A stretch of DNA of 64,000 nucleotides from Caldilineae bacterium (GCA_020634555.1 JACKBK010000013.1:26139-90138), one strand, 5' to 3'; counted from the first letter of the stretch, positions 46,233 to 57,219 are shown. Notes: generated by a model from the sequence alone, not told the origin. Made by a program: numbers and translations.

Positions 46233-46356
46233 GTTACGGCTCAGCCTTCACCGGTGTGTCACCCCGCGGACCCATACGCTTTGTTCCTGTGCAAGCAGAG
46301 CGGGAGTCTGGTGCCCGTGAAAAGTGGACTCCCGCGGAGGCTAGAGTGACGGTTGA
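46233..46356. repeat. degenerate MITE-like element, related to 17960
   Basis: GTTACGGCTCAGCCTTCACCGGTGTGTCACCCCGCGG begins a degenerate copy; GCGGGAGTCT and GACTCCCGCGGAGGC follow, ending near GGTTGAGCAG. Its right part encodes the C-terminal residues and stop codon of the minus-strand gene at 46341. Confidence 0.5.
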
Positions 46357-46820
46357 GCAGCACCTTCTTGGACAACATCGTCGCTGCGTGAGCGCACCAG
46401 GGCCGGATGGTGGTAGGTGGCGGCAAGACAAAGCAGCGCACCAAAGGCCAGAATGCCGGGCGCCAGCATGGGACTGGCGCCTTTCAGCGTTTCCAGCAGG
46501 ACGTCGCCGGCTGCTGCGCCGGGCCGGATGTCCAACTCGAACGCCATGTTGGCCTCAAAGTGCTCGTACATCCCCAGCAGGCTGCCCAGGATGATCACGA
46601 CCGCGATGCTTCTCAGCCCGATGAGGGTTTCCCGACGCGGCGCAACCAGCACCAGCAGCACAGCAATCAAGCCCAGCGCGCTGAGCAGGAAGGGGATCAA
46701 CTGGACCGGCGACTCGTAGTGTTCGTTCAGCCACAGCTCGACAGGTGTGACGACGAAGACCAGTCCGGCCATCACCAGCAGAAAGAGACGCAGGCGTTGA
46801 AGAATTGTTCTGTCATTCAT
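46341..46820 (-). CDS. small four-helix membrane protein of unknown function
   Basis: 159 residues from MNDRTILQRLRLFLL; the open frame extends to 46874, but that part overlaps a terminator hairpin. Four hydrophobic segments are visible (LRLFLLVMAGLVFVVTPVELW, LIPFLLSALGLIAVLLVLVA, SIAVVIILGSLLGMYEHF, MLAPGILAFGALLCLAA). No family recognised. The last residues (GAAQPSL) and the stop codon lie inside the degenerate MITE-like element, so the original 3' end was probably replaced when the repeat inserted. Confidence 0.6.
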   Translation of the reverse strand: MNDRTILQRLRLFLLVMAGLVFVVTPVELWLNEHYESPVQLIPFLLSALGLIAVLLVLVAPRRETLIGLRSIAVVIILGSLLGMYEHFEANMAFELDIRPGAAAGDVLLETLKGASPMLAPGILAFGALLCLAATYHHPALVRSRSDDVVQEGAAQPSL

Positions 46821-46837
46821 GGGGTTTACCGGAGACC

Positions 46838-46871
46838 CGGTCCTGCCGGCGGTGAGCCGCCGGCAGGACCG
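46838..46871. terminator. strong hairpin terminator (either strand)
   Basis: Perfect 15-bp inverted repeat CGGTCCTGCCGGCGG / CCGCCGGCAGGACCG with a TGAG loop, directly downstream of the helix-hairpin-helix gene on the minus strand. Confidence 0.7.
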
Positions 46872-46894
46872 CATTGTCAGTGGTTTTGCATGTC

Positions 46895-47569
46895 CTACTG
46901 CGCCTGGAGGTAGCCCGCCGCGGCCGCCACGTCATCAGCGGTGACGAGCTGCGCCAGTTGCGCCAGGAATGCCTCGTTGGAGTCGTAAGGCCGGCCGGCT
47001 ATCAGCTCAGCGGCGATTGCATCGTCCACGCCGGGCAACTGCTGGAGCGTCGCGGCGTCAGACTCGTTGACATCCACCGGCACGTAGACGTACTGCTCGT
47101 AGCCGGCCACCGTCGCGTCATCCACATATTTGCCGATCTCGCGGCGGAACTGCTGGATGCTGATGTAGGGCCGGTATTCCTGGAACTCGCGCACCATGCG
47201 GCTGCTGAAGCCGGGGATCGTGCTGGTGAGTTCATTAGCGGTCACGGTGTTCAGGTTGAGCTTGGTGTTGGCAACGGCGGCAACAACTGGCGTATCGCTG
47301 GCAGGCGTCTCAGTTGCCGCCTCTTCGGTGGGCGCTTCAGTCGGCGCTTCGGTCGCCTGTTCAACGACTGTGGCTGTCGGTTCGGTCACGGTCGCCGGCT
47401 CTGTGGCAGACTCGACGGCCGGCGCGGTGGTCGCCGTAGATTCCACAGCCGGTGCCGTGGTTGCCTGAGCGGGCGCGGATGTCGGCGCAACCGTAGCCGT
47501 TCCGCTGCCGCAGGCAGCCATAACCAGCGAGAGGCTTATAGCAATAGTAGGTAGCAGTAGTTTCTTCAT
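46895..47569 (-). CDS. ComEA-like helix-hairpin-helix lipoprotein
   Basis: 224 residues. A lipobox (LSLVMAAC, Cys20) follows the signal sequence, then a long Thr/Ala/Pro/Glu-rich spacer (about 25-100). Two helix-hairpin-helix-type units follow: LNLNTVTANELTSTIPGFSSRMVREFQEYRPYISIQQF and VPVDVNESDAATLQQLPGVDDAIAAELIAGRPYDSNEAF. The second has the classic ComEA core LQQLPGVDDAIAAELI. ComEA receptors bind incoming DNA in natural transformation. A lipid-anchored form on a long flexible stalk would place the DNA-binding part outside the membrane. No other competence gene is in the window, so the role is inferred. Confidence 0.75.
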   Translation of the reverse strand: MKKLLLPTIAISLSLVMAACGSGTATVAPTSAPAQATTAPAVESTATTAPAVESATEPATVTEPTATVVEQATEAPTEAPTEEAATETPASDTPVVAAVANTKLNLNTVTANELTSTIPGFSSRMVREFQEYRPYISIQQFRREIGKYVDDATVAGYEQYVYVPVDVNESDAATLQQLPGVDDAIAAELIAGRPYDSNEAFLAQLAQLVTADDVAAAAGYLQAQ

Positions 47570-47739
47570 AATCTTTCGTCATTTCTCCTTTGTGCGATTT
47601 GTTCAAGACATTTGTGAGTCTAGACGAAAGTTGTTCAGAAGATGTTAAGATGTGCTTGGATTATCGTTCAGATGTATGGGATTTGTCGCCTCGCGCAGTT
47701 GCCAGAATACTGCTTGAAACAGTCTCTGATCGTGCCGCA

Positions 47740-50061
<2,322 letters not shown>

Positions 50062-50189
50062 ACCTCTATTCTATCATGGCTAGGAAGCAACATGAAACCG
50101 CTTCATTTATCGCCTCGACCAATGACAGCGGCCGTTGAATTCGTTGAGCTGCATCATCGCAGGGAATGGGAGAAGGAGTGCGAATGCGG

Positions 50190-50218
50190 TTGACGGTGGC
50201 GATTTTGCATTGTATACT
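50190..50218 (+). promoter_or_regulatory. promoter of the DUF4160/DUF2442 pair
   Basis: TTGACG (50190-50195), a 17-base spacer, and TATACT (50213-50218). Expected transcription start is near 50225, leaving a leader of about 78 bases. The surrounding DNA is less GC-rich than the rest of the window. Confidence 0.65.
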
Positions 50219-50302
50219 CCAAATCAGCGATAAAGCAATCAACTAATTGTAGCTTTAAGATTGCAGGGCATCACTGTCTATTCATGAGAGCGACTTGTAT
50301 CT

Positions 50303-50548
50303 ATGCCAAGCATTCACATTGCCGGCTTTCTCTGCTACTTCGTCTCGTATGATTGCGTGGAGCCACCGCACATTCATCTCGCCAAAGGTAGGGCACGTAG
50401 TGCGCCGAGTGCCAAGTATTGGCTTGATTCGCTGTTGTTGGCTCGGAGTCGCGGATTGACTGCCAGTGAACTGCGCGATGCGCAACGCGTTGTACTGGAA
50501 AATCGAGAACTCTTTGTGGAGATGTGGGATGAGCATTGCAACGATTGA
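50303..50548 (+). CDS. DUF4160 family protein
   Basis: 81 residues. MPSIHIAGFLCYFVSYDCVEPPHIHLAKGRARSAPSAKYWLDSLLLARSRGLTASELRDAQRVVLENRELFVEMWDEH matches the DUF4160 pattern, with the EPPHIHL core and a C-terminal helical part. The family almost always sits next to DUF2442 and is suspected to be half of a toxin-antitoxin-like or mobile accessory pair; the biochemical function is unknown. It overlaps the next gene by 20 bases. Less GC-rich DNA than the neighbours suggests acquisition. Confidence 0.85.
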   Translation: MPSIHIAGFLCYFVSYDCVEPPHIHLAKGRARSAPSAKYWLDSLLLARSRGLTASELRDAQRVVLENRELFVEMWDEHCND

Positions 50549-50837
50549 CATACAGCCTCGGGTAAGTACGGTTGAATTTACTGACGACAAGTTGTCTGTG
50601 AGCATTGAGGATGGACGCACAGTGCTTGTTCCTCTGGCTTGGTATCCGCGTTTACTTTATGCGACAAAAGCAGAACGTAGCGATTGGCGAATCTTTGAGG
50701 ATACAAACGGGCGTGACATTATCTTCTGGGAACAATTGGATGAGATGATTCCCGTCGTTGCAGTGCTGACAGGCGTACCGAGTCGCGAGTCCCAGCGATC
50801 TATCGATCGTTGGCTGGCATCTCGTGCAGTAACATAG
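50529..50837 (+). CDS. DUF2442 family protein
   Basis: 102 residues from MSIATIDIQPRV. The sequence VEFTDDKLSVSIEDGRTVLVPLAWYPRLLYAT and the following IFWEQLDEMIPVVAVLTG are characteristic of DUF2442. The ATG at 50529 is preferred over an upstream in-frame ATG at 50466 because family proteins start close to this position. The overlap with DUF4160 implies coupled translation. The C-terminus has an extra charged tail (SRESQRSIDRWLASRAVT). Confidence 0.82.
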   Translation: MSIATIDIQPRVSTVEFTDDKLSVSIEDGRTVLVPLAWYPRLLYATKAERSDWRIFEDTNGRDIIFWEQLDEMIPVVAVLTGVPSRESQRSIDRWLASRAVT

Positions 50838-50960
50838 CACCCGCCGCTGTCATCTTGCCACATCCATCCACTTGCCGGATCATTGGGAGACCTAGGCTGT
50901 CCAGCCGTGCTGGGGGATGACTGGGGCAGTAGGTATGCAAGACCAAGAGGAGGGTCTGTC

Positions 50961-52163
50961 GTGAAAGTGGTCAAGTGGTTGGGCATTGCCGTCCTTGTCT
51001 TCGTCGGGGTGATCGCACTCGCGCTGGTCGTGGCCTCCGTTGTGTACACGCCGGAATATGTGTACCGCGTGTTGGTCTGGCAGGATTCCGATGCGTTCGA
51101 CTGGCAGAAGTTTCCTAATCATCCCCTCAGCGCGGCCCCGGCGGCCTATCATTTCGATGAGGCGCCTGACCCGCGAGTGGCGGACCTGTTCGCTCAGTTG
51201 TCCGCCGCGGAGGACTGGGACAGCTTCCTCGCAGCCAACAATACGCAGGCGTTCATTGTGATCCAGGACGGGAAGATCCTGTACGAGAACTACTTCAACG
51301 ACACGCAGCGCGATTCCATCGTCACGTCCTTTTCGGTGGCCAAGTCCTTCACATCGGCGCTGATCGGCATTGCTATCGAAGAGGGTTTCATCGACAGCGT
51401 TGACGACTCCATCACCACCTACCTGCCGGAACTGGCCCAGCGTGATCCGCGGTTCAACCAGATCACCATCCGCGACGTGTTGTTGATGGCGTCAGGTCTG
51501 GATTACCAGGAGATGCGATCGGTTCTGTTCAACGGTGACGACCCGCTGACGACCTATTACCCTGATCAACGCAAGATCACTCTGGAGAACACGCACGTCA
51601 TCGACGCGCCCGGGGCGTACTTCCAGTACAACAAGTACCATCCCCAAATGCTGGGCATGATCCTGGAACGCGCCACGGGGATGCGGGTCACGGACTACCT
51701 GCAGACGCGGCTCTGGGACAAGATCGGCATGGAGTACGACGGTTCGTGGTCCACCGACAGCCAGGCCAGCGACTTCGAGAAGATGGAAACCGGTGTCAAT
51801 GCCCGCGCCATCGACTTCGCCAAGTTCGGCGAACTGTATTTGCACGGCGGCCTTTGGAACGGCGATCAGGTGGTTCCGGCGGCGTGGGTGGACGAGTCGA
51901 CCGAGCCGCTGCTGCCGGATACCTACGATGACTATTACAGCGACTACGTCAAAGCGATGCCTGACCAGGGCTATTACACGTACATGTGGTGGGGAATGGC
52001 GCGCCCGGATGGCTCCTATGACTTCACCGCCGAGGGGGACAAGGGTCAGTTCATCTACGTGTCTCCGGAGAAGAACCTGGTCATCGTGCGCAACGGCACC
52101 AGCTACGGCATTCCGCCGCACCAGTGGCTTGAGTTGTTCAACGAGTTTGCCAGACAATACTGA
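50961..52163 (+). CDS. serine beta-lactamase-like hydrolase (CubicO type), membrane-anchored
   Basis: 400 residues from a GTG at 50961, with AGGAGG 7 bases upstream; an earlier in-frame start at 50883 has no such site. One N-terminal membrane segment (WLGIAVLVFVGVIALALVVASVVY) anchors an extracytoplasmic beta-lactamase fold. The nucleophile motif is S125-V-A-K128 in SFSVAKSF; the YxN-type motif is YNKYHPQMLG, and the third motif is probably GDKGQFIYVSP. Family members are esterases, amidases or peptidases; true beta-lactamase activity is not implied. The gene stands alone between the DUF pair and the MFS gene. Confidence 0.85.
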   Translation: MKVVKWLGIAVLVFVGVIALALVVASVVYTPEYVYRVLVWQDSDAFDWQKFPNHPLSAAPAAYHFDEAPDPRVADLFAQLSAAEDWDSFLAANNTQAFIVIQDGKILYENYFNDTQRDSIVTSFSVAKSFTSALIGIAIEEGFIDSVDDSITTYLPELAQRDPRFNQITIRDVLLMASGLDYQEMRSVLFNGDDPLTTYYPDQRKITLENTHVIDAPGAYFQYNKYHPQMLGMILERATGMRVTDYLQTRLWDKIGMEYDGSWSTDSQASDFEKMETGVNARAIDFAKFGELYLHGGLWNGDQVVPAAWVDESTEPLLPDTYDDYYSDYVKAMPDQGYYTYMWWGMARPDGSYDFTAEGDKGQFIYVSPEKNLVIVRNGTSYGIPPHQWLELFNEFARQY

Positions 52164-52513
52164 GCGCCTGACCAGCCAGCTTTTTCCATGACTGTTACGG
52201 GGGAACTGTTTGAAAAGACCAGATCGCGCCTTCGCAAGGTGCCGGGCGGGAACTTGACGCGGCCGGTTCTGGCTGCCAGTGAGAGCTTCAGCAGAACACG
52301 GCTACTTCTGAAGCCCTTGTGTGTTTTGTAACTACGTGACAGGCGGGTTATTTCCACAATGTCACAGCGTTCTGTATAATCACCCGGTGATTGCATATCC
52401 ACACAGAACCTGAACACTCCTCTAGCCTCAGCGATTAAACGGCCAGTGTTACGTCCCATTGCAACTGGCCCCAATACAATCCTACCGGTAACCGGACAGG
52501 AGCTTCTGACTGC
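52164..52513. other. intergenic region with repeat end, operator-like inverted repeat and -10 box
   Basis: AACTGTTTGAAAAGACC (52204-52220) is a single end of the GAAGTCGCCG repeat family. GTGACA (52336-52341) and TGTCAC (52360-52365) form a spaced inverted repeat, followed by a consensus TATAAT (52375-52380). This is a plausible regulated promoter for the MFS gene. No ORF is convincing. Confidence 0.45.
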
Positions 52514-54181
52514 ATGTCTGCACAATCCCCTACCAAATCTAACACGGCTGTTACAGTATTGAAAGCGTCCTGGGTGCCGCTGATCATTATCGTCCTCGCC
52601 CAGCTCCAGATGGGCGTCAATGTCAACGCCCTTCCTGTTTCCATGGGGCCGATCATCGACGACATCAACGCCCCGGCAACCTCGGTGGCAACGGCGCTGG
52701 TCTTGTATTCGCTGTTCGTAGCCGCCTTCGTCATGCTGGGCGCCAAGGTCGGCAAGATGTTTGGCGAGCGGCTGGTTTTCCAGGTCGCTGTGCTGGTACA
52801 TGGCGGTTCCATGGCCTTTATGGCTGTCAGCCAGACCGTCGAGACCATGAACATGGCCCAGGCCATCGCCGGCATCGCCGCTGCCGCGCTGGTGCCGACG
52901 TTGGTGGTGTTGATCGCCGCCAACTACCGGGAGCGGCAGCAGGAACAGGCGCTGGGCATCCTGGCCAGCATTCCGGCGGTCGCCAGCGGGCTGACCTTCG
53001 TCGTCGCTGGCTTTATTGCTACCCTTCTGAGCTGGCGTGTGTCCTTCGGACTGATCACCGTCATCTCGATTATTGTCTTTATTATCAGTTTTCGCCTGAA
53101 GCCTATTCCTCGCACTACCGGCATTCGCGTTGACCTCGTAGGAGTCGTGCTGTCGGCGCTGGCCATTGCCTCCATCCTCTTTGGCTTCAACAACCTGAAC
53201 TCCTGGGGCATCGTGCTGGCCAAAGCGGCGGCGCCGATTTCGCTGTTCGGCCTGTCGCCGGCGCCCTTCCTGATCGCGTTGGGCATCGTGTTTGGCCAGG
53301 CCTTCTTTGTCTGGTCGGAGAAGCGGGTGGCTATCCAGAAGACGCCGTTGCTGGCCATGGAGGTGCTCGACTCGTCGGAGGAGCGCGCCGCGGTGATCAT
53401 CTTCCTGGTCGCCGGCGCGCTGGGTTCGGTGATCGCGTTTCTCATCCCGCTCTACATCCAGATCGTTCAGGGCGGCACACCTCTCTTTACCTCGGTGGCC
53501 ATCGTGCCCTATGCGCTGGCGGTCGCCGCCGCGGCCATCCTCTCGGTGCGGCTGTACGGCCGGCTCACCCCGCGCCGGCTTGGCGTGATTTCCTTCAGCC
53601 TGGTAACGGTCGGTGCGACCTTGCTCGCGTTTACGATGAGCAACGAATGGGCGACGCCGGCAGTGATCCTGGGACTGATGATCGTTGGCGTCGGCGAAGG
53701 CACCATGCTGACCTTGCTGTTCAACGTGCTGGTCTCAGCGTCGCCCAAGGAACTGGCCGGCGACGTAGGCGCGCTGCGCGGCGTGGTGAACAACGTCTCC
53801 TCGGCTTTGGGAGCGGCCTTCTCCAGCGTTGTCGCGGTCGGTCTGTTGAGCCTGTTCATCATCTCGGCGTTCAACATCTCTGGCCTGCCGCCGTCGTTGC
53901 GCTACGAGATCAACTTCGACAACATCGACTTTGTCAGTAACGATCAATTGAAGACAGTGCTCAGCCAGACGTCGGCTACGCCGGCCGAGGTGGACGAGGC
54001 GGTTGTGCTCAACGCGGCCGCGCGGCTGCGTGCGCTGAAAGCTACATTCTTGATCGTGGCGATCATTTCCCTGCTGACGATCTTCCCGTCGTTGCGGTTG
54101 CCGGGCTACACACCCGGCGAACTCGATGTGGAAGAGTTAATCCATGACCACCCGCCGGGCGCGCCGGCTGTAAATACCTGA
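52514..54181 (+). CDS. MFS transporter, DHA2 (14-helix) type
   Basis: 555 residues with about 14 hydrophobic segments. The N-terminal half (LPVSMGPIIDDINAPATSVATALVLYSLFVAAFVMLGAKVGKMFGERLVF) has the MFS loop 2-3 motif in the form GAKVGKMFGER, and TLVVLIAANYRERQQEQALGILASIPAVASGLTFVVAGFI matches motif C of drug:proton antiporters. The length agrees with DHA2 drug-efflux proteins. The substrate is unknown; export of small hydrophobic compounds is likely. It has its own upstream promoter region with a possible operator. Confidence 0.85.
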   Translation: MSAQSPTKSNTAVTVLKASWVPLIIIVLAQLQMGVNVNALPVSMGPIIDDINAPATSVATALVLYSLFVAAFVMLGAKVGKMFGERLVFQVAVLVHGGSMAFMAVSQTVETMNMAQAIAGIAAAALVPTLVVLIAANYRERQQEQALGILASIPAVASGLTFVVAGFIATLLSWRVSFGLITVISIIVFIISFRLKPIPRTTGIRVDLVGVVLSALAIASILFGFNNLNSWGIVLAKAAAPISLFGLSPAPFLIALGIVFGQAFFVWSEKRVAIQKTPLLAMEVLDSSEERAAVIIFLVAGALGSVIAFLIPLYIQIVQGGTPLFTSVAIVPYALAVAAAAILSVRLYGRLTPRRLGVISFSLVTVGATLLAFTMSNEWATPAVILGLMIVGVGEGTMLTLLFNVLVSASPKELAGDVGALRGVVNNVSSALGAAFSSVVAVGLLSLFIISAFNISGLPPSLRYEINFDNIDFVSNDQLKTVLSQTSATPAEVDEAVVLNAAARLRALKATFLIVAIISLLTIFPSLRLPGYTPGELDVEELIHDHPPGAPAVNT

Positions 54182-54224
54182 GTGGGACAGACTGGTTTAG
54201 TTTCATTGAATGGAGAGCGATCCA

Positions 54225-55613
54225 ATGACATACGATAGCGATGCCGCGCGCGCCTTTTCCCGCGCCAACGGCGACCGATTCCTGCAAGAGTTGTTCGAGA
54301 TGCTGCGCATTCCCAGCGTCAGCGCCGATCCCGCCTTTGCCGGCGATGTTCAACAGATGGCCGACTGGCTGGCCGAACATCTGGCAGCGCTGGGGCTGGA
54401 CAAGGCTGCTGTCATGCCCACCGCCGGCCATCCGGTGGTCTACGGCGAGTGGATGGGCGCGGGGCCGGACAAACCGACCGTGCTGGTCTACGGCCATTAC
54501 GACGTGATGCCGGCCGTGATGGAGGATGGCTGGGACACACCGCCCTTCGAGCCGGTGGTCAAGGATGGCAAGGTATACGCCCGCGGCGTGACCGACGACA
54601 AGGGCCAGTTGTTCATCCAGGTCAAGGCGCTGGAGTCCTGGCTCAGCACCGCCGGGGCCGCGCCGGTCAACGTCAAGCTGCTGCTGGAAGGGGAGGAGGA
54701 GGTCTCCTCGCCCAACCTGGTGCCGTTTATCGTAGACCACATGGATCTGTTACGGGCCGACGTGTGCGTCATCAGCGACTCGTCGATGCGCGTCATCGAG
54801 GAGCCGGCCGTCACCCACAGCCTGCGCGGCATGACCTATCTTGAGGTCTGGGTCAAGGGGCCGAAGGAAGACCTGCACAGCGGCTTCTGGGGCGGCGCCA
54901 CGTATAATCCGGCCCTGGCGCTGGCGGAGATCCTTTCGAAGCTGTACAACCCCGACAACACCATTGCCGTGCCCGGTTTCTATGACGATGTGGTGCCGCT
55001 CAGCGACGCAGAGCGGGAGATGATCGCCCGCAACCCGCTCACCGCAGAGCAGTTCCGCGAGGCTACCGGCGTGCCCGGTCTGTGGGGCGACGAGCGCTAC
55101 ACCATCCGTGAGCGCGTCTCGGCGCGGCCGACGCTGGACATCAACGGCCTGTGGGGCGGCTATGCCGGGCCGGGGCCGAAGACGATTATTCCGGCCAAGG
55201 CGGGCGCCAAGCTCAGCTCGCGGCTGGTCGGCAACCAGGACCCGCACAAGATCTTCCGCCTCATCAAGGACTACATCGAGTCTATCGCGCCGCCGTCGGT
55301 GGTGGTCGAGGTCAAGCTGCTGACCACCGGCAAGCCGGCGCTGATCCCCTTCGACCTGCCGGAGATGCAGGCCGCGGCCCGCGCCTACGAGCGGGGCTGG
55401 GGCTACGCGCCGCTCTTTACCCGCGGCGGCGGCAGCATTCCGGTGGTCGCCGAACTTACCGACCGCATGGGTATCCCGGTGGTGATGATGGGCTACGGGC
55501 TGGACACCGACGGCCTGCACTCGCCCAACGAGCACTACAGCATCGAGATGTTCGAGCGCGGGATCGAGACGGCCATCGTCTACCTGGAAGAGCTGGCCGC
55601 GCTGCCGCGCTAG
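54225..55613 (+). CDS. M20 family zinc dipeptidase
   Basis: 462 residues from the ATG at 54225, 7 bases behind GGAGAG; an ATG at 54210 overlaps that site and is rejected. Metal and catalytic motifs: VLVYGHYDVMP (metal His and catalytic Asp), GVTDDKGQ (bridging Asp), LLEGEEEVSS (catalytic Glu and metal Glu) and DLHSGFWGG in the lid/dimerisation region. The sequence resembles CNDP/PepV-like dipeptidases. It cleaves dipeptides or aminoacyl conjugates in the cytosol. The next two genes, an M17 aminopeptidase and an AbgT-type transporter, fit peptide or aminobenzoyl-glutamate use. Confidence 0.9.
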   Translation: MTYDSDAARAFSRANGDRFLQELFEMLRIPSVSADPAFAGDVQQMADWLAEHLAALGLDKAAVMPTAGHPVVYGEWMGAGPDKPTVLVYGHYDVMPAVMEDGWDTPPFEPVVKDGKVYARGVTDDKGQLFIQVKALESWLSTAGAAPVNVKLLLEGEEEVSSPNLVPFIVDHMDLLRADVCVISDSSMRVIEEPAVTHSLRGMTYLEVWVKGPKEDLHSGFWGGATYNPALALAEILSKLYNPDNTIAVPGFYDDVVPLSDAEREMIARNPLTAEQFREATGVPGLWGDERYTIRERVSARPTLDINGLWGGYAGPGPKTIIPAKAGAKLSSRLVGNQDPHKIFRLIKDYIESIAPPSVVVEVKLLTTGKPALIPFDLPEMQAAARAYERGWGYAPLFTRGGGSIPVVAELTDRMGIPVVMMGYGLDTDGLHSPNEHYSIEMFERGIETAIVYLEELAALPR

Positions 55614-55622
55614 TAAGATCCA

Positions 55623-55668
55623 AGACTTCGGAAGTCGCCGGTCCGTATCGCGGCGACTTCCGAAGTCT
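55623..55668. repeat. palindromic GAAGTCGCCG element (copy 2), possible terminator
   Basis: AGACTTCGGAAGTCGCCG (55623-55640) and its exact complement (55651-55668) around a 10-base loop. The same 18-bp arms occur at 19023/19094. It sits 10 bases after the M20 stop codon and may terminate or stabilise the transcript. Confidence 0.75.
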
Positions 55669-55720
55669 CCGCGCAAGCTAAACTGTGACCTTGTTACTCT
55701 GATCTGAAAGGACGTCGTCT

Positions 55721-57178
55721 GTGGATATTCAAGTGAAGTCAGGCGATCTGCTGGAACAGCCGTCTGATCTGGCGGTTTTAGGGGTTTTCGAGGATGAGCC
55801 GCTGGCCGGGCCGGTAGCCAGCTTGCTGGAGGTAGCCGACTTCCGCGGCCGCGCCCAGCAGACCTTGTTGCTCTACCCGCGCGGCGCGCTGGCTCCCCGC
55901 CGCCTGCTGTTGGTGGGCCTGGGCAAGCGGGACAACGCCGGGGCCGAACAGATCCGGCAGGCGGCCGCGCTGGCTGTGCAGCAGGCAAGATCGTTGCAGG
56001 TGGCGGCAGTGACGGTGGGTGTTGCCAACACCGCGCCGCTGGCGCCGGAATTGTCCGGCCAGGCTTTCGCCGAAGGCTTCGAGCTGGGCGCGTACCGCTA
56101 CTGGATCTATCGCACCGGCCTGTCAAGCGAACAGACCTTCGCGGTCGAGCAAGCCACGGTGTACACCTCTGGCGACCGGGAGGACGATGTGCAGGCCGGC
56201 GTCGTCGAAGGCCAGATCATCGCCCGCGGCGTGAAGCTGGCGCGCGATCTGGTCAACGGGCCTGGCTATGCTGTCACCCCGGCCAAGCTGGGCGACGAAG
56301 CGGTCGCGCTGGGGCAGCGCCTGGGACTGCGCGTCACGGTGCTCGACCTGGCGCAACTGGAGGAGCAGGGCTTTGGCGGAATCCTGGCGGTCGGCAAGGG
56401 ATCGGCCAACGAGCCGCGCTTCATCGTCATGGAACACGGCGAGGCTGCCGAGGGTAAGCCGACAATCTGTCTGGTGGGCAAGGGGCTGACCTTCGACTCT
56501 GGCGGTCTGTCGCTGAAGCCGGCTGACGCCATGGAAACCATGAAGTCCGACATGGGCGGCGCGGCGGCGGTGTTTGGCGCGATGCAGGCGATTGCCGAGT
56601 TGGATCTGCCGGTGCATGTGGTCGGGCTGGTGTCGTCGGCCGAGAACATGCCCAGCAGCACTGCCTACCGGCCGGGCGACATCGTGCGCACGTTGAGCGG
56701 CCAGACCATCGAGGTGCTGAACACCGACGCCGAGGGACGAATCATCCTGTCCGACGCCCTCTTCTACGCCCAGCGCTACAACCCTGCCGCGGTGGTCGAG
56801 CTTTCCACACTGACCGGCGCGATCATCATCGCGCTGGGCAGCCACGCCACCGGTATGATGGCCACCGACCAGGCGCTGGCCGACCGCATCAGCCAGGCCG
56901 GCGAGGCCAGTTGGGAGCGCGTCTGGCAACTGCCGCTGTGGGACGAATACCGCGAGATGGTCAAGAGCGAGATCGCCGATCTGAAGAACCTGGCCGGACG
57001 ACCTGCCGGCTCGATCACGGCCGGCGCGTTTCTGGCTGCCTTCGTGGGCGACTACCCCTTCGTGCACCTGGACATCGCCGGCACCGCCTGGGCTGACAAG
57101 CCCGCCAAGCCCTACCATTCTCAAGGTGGCACCGGCGTGGGAGTGCGTCTGCTGGTCGAATATGTGAAAGGTCTTTAG
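55721..57178 (+). CDS. pepA: leucyl (cytosol) aminopeptidase, M17 family
   Basis: 485 residues with a GTG start preceded by AAAGGA. The catalytic domain has VGKGLTFDSGGLSLKPADAMETMKSDMGGAAAV (metal-binding Lys and Asp) and the M17 signature NTDAEGRI, followed by LSTLTGAIIIALG and the C-terminal AYP-like HSQGGTGVGVRLLVEYV. It removes N-terminal residues from peptides using two metals and works as a cytosolic hexamer. The first ~160 residues are the usual divergent N-terminal domain. It lies between an M20 peptidase and a peptide-conjugate transporter. Confidence 0.93.
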   Translation: MDIQVKSGDLLEQPSDLAVLGVFEDEPLAGPVASLLEVADFRGRAQQTLLLYPRGALAPRRLLLVGLGKRDNAGAEQIRQAAALAVQQARSLQVAAVTVGVANTAPLAPELSGQAFAEGFELGAYRYWIYRTGLSSEQTFAVEQATVYTSGDREDDVQAGVVEGQIIARGVKLARDLVNGPGYAVTPAKLGDEAVALGQRLGLRVTVLDLAQLEEQGFGGILAVGKGSANEPRFIVMEHGEAAEGKPTICLVGKGLTFDSGGLSLKPADAMETMKSDMGGAAAVFGAMQAIAELDLPVHVVGLVSSAENMPSSTAYRPGDIVRTLSGQTIEVLNTDAEGRIILSDALFYAQRYNPAAVVELSTLTGAIIIALGSHATGMMATDQALADRISQAGEASWERVWQLPLWDEYREMVKSEIADLKNLAGRPAGSITAGAFLAAFVGDYPFVHLDIAGTAWADKPAKPYHSQGGTGVGVRLLVEYVKGL

Positions 57179-57197
57179 GGCCATCGGCTGACGAGGA

Positions 57198-57219
57198 GTT
57201 CGCATGCTCACATGCGAAC
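57198..57219 (+). terminator. small hairpin after pepA
   Basis: GTTCGCATG-CTCA-CATGCGAAC, a perfect 9-bp stem with a 4-base loop, 19 bases after the stop. There is no T-run; it may attenuate between pepA and the AbgT gene. Confidence 0.45.
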
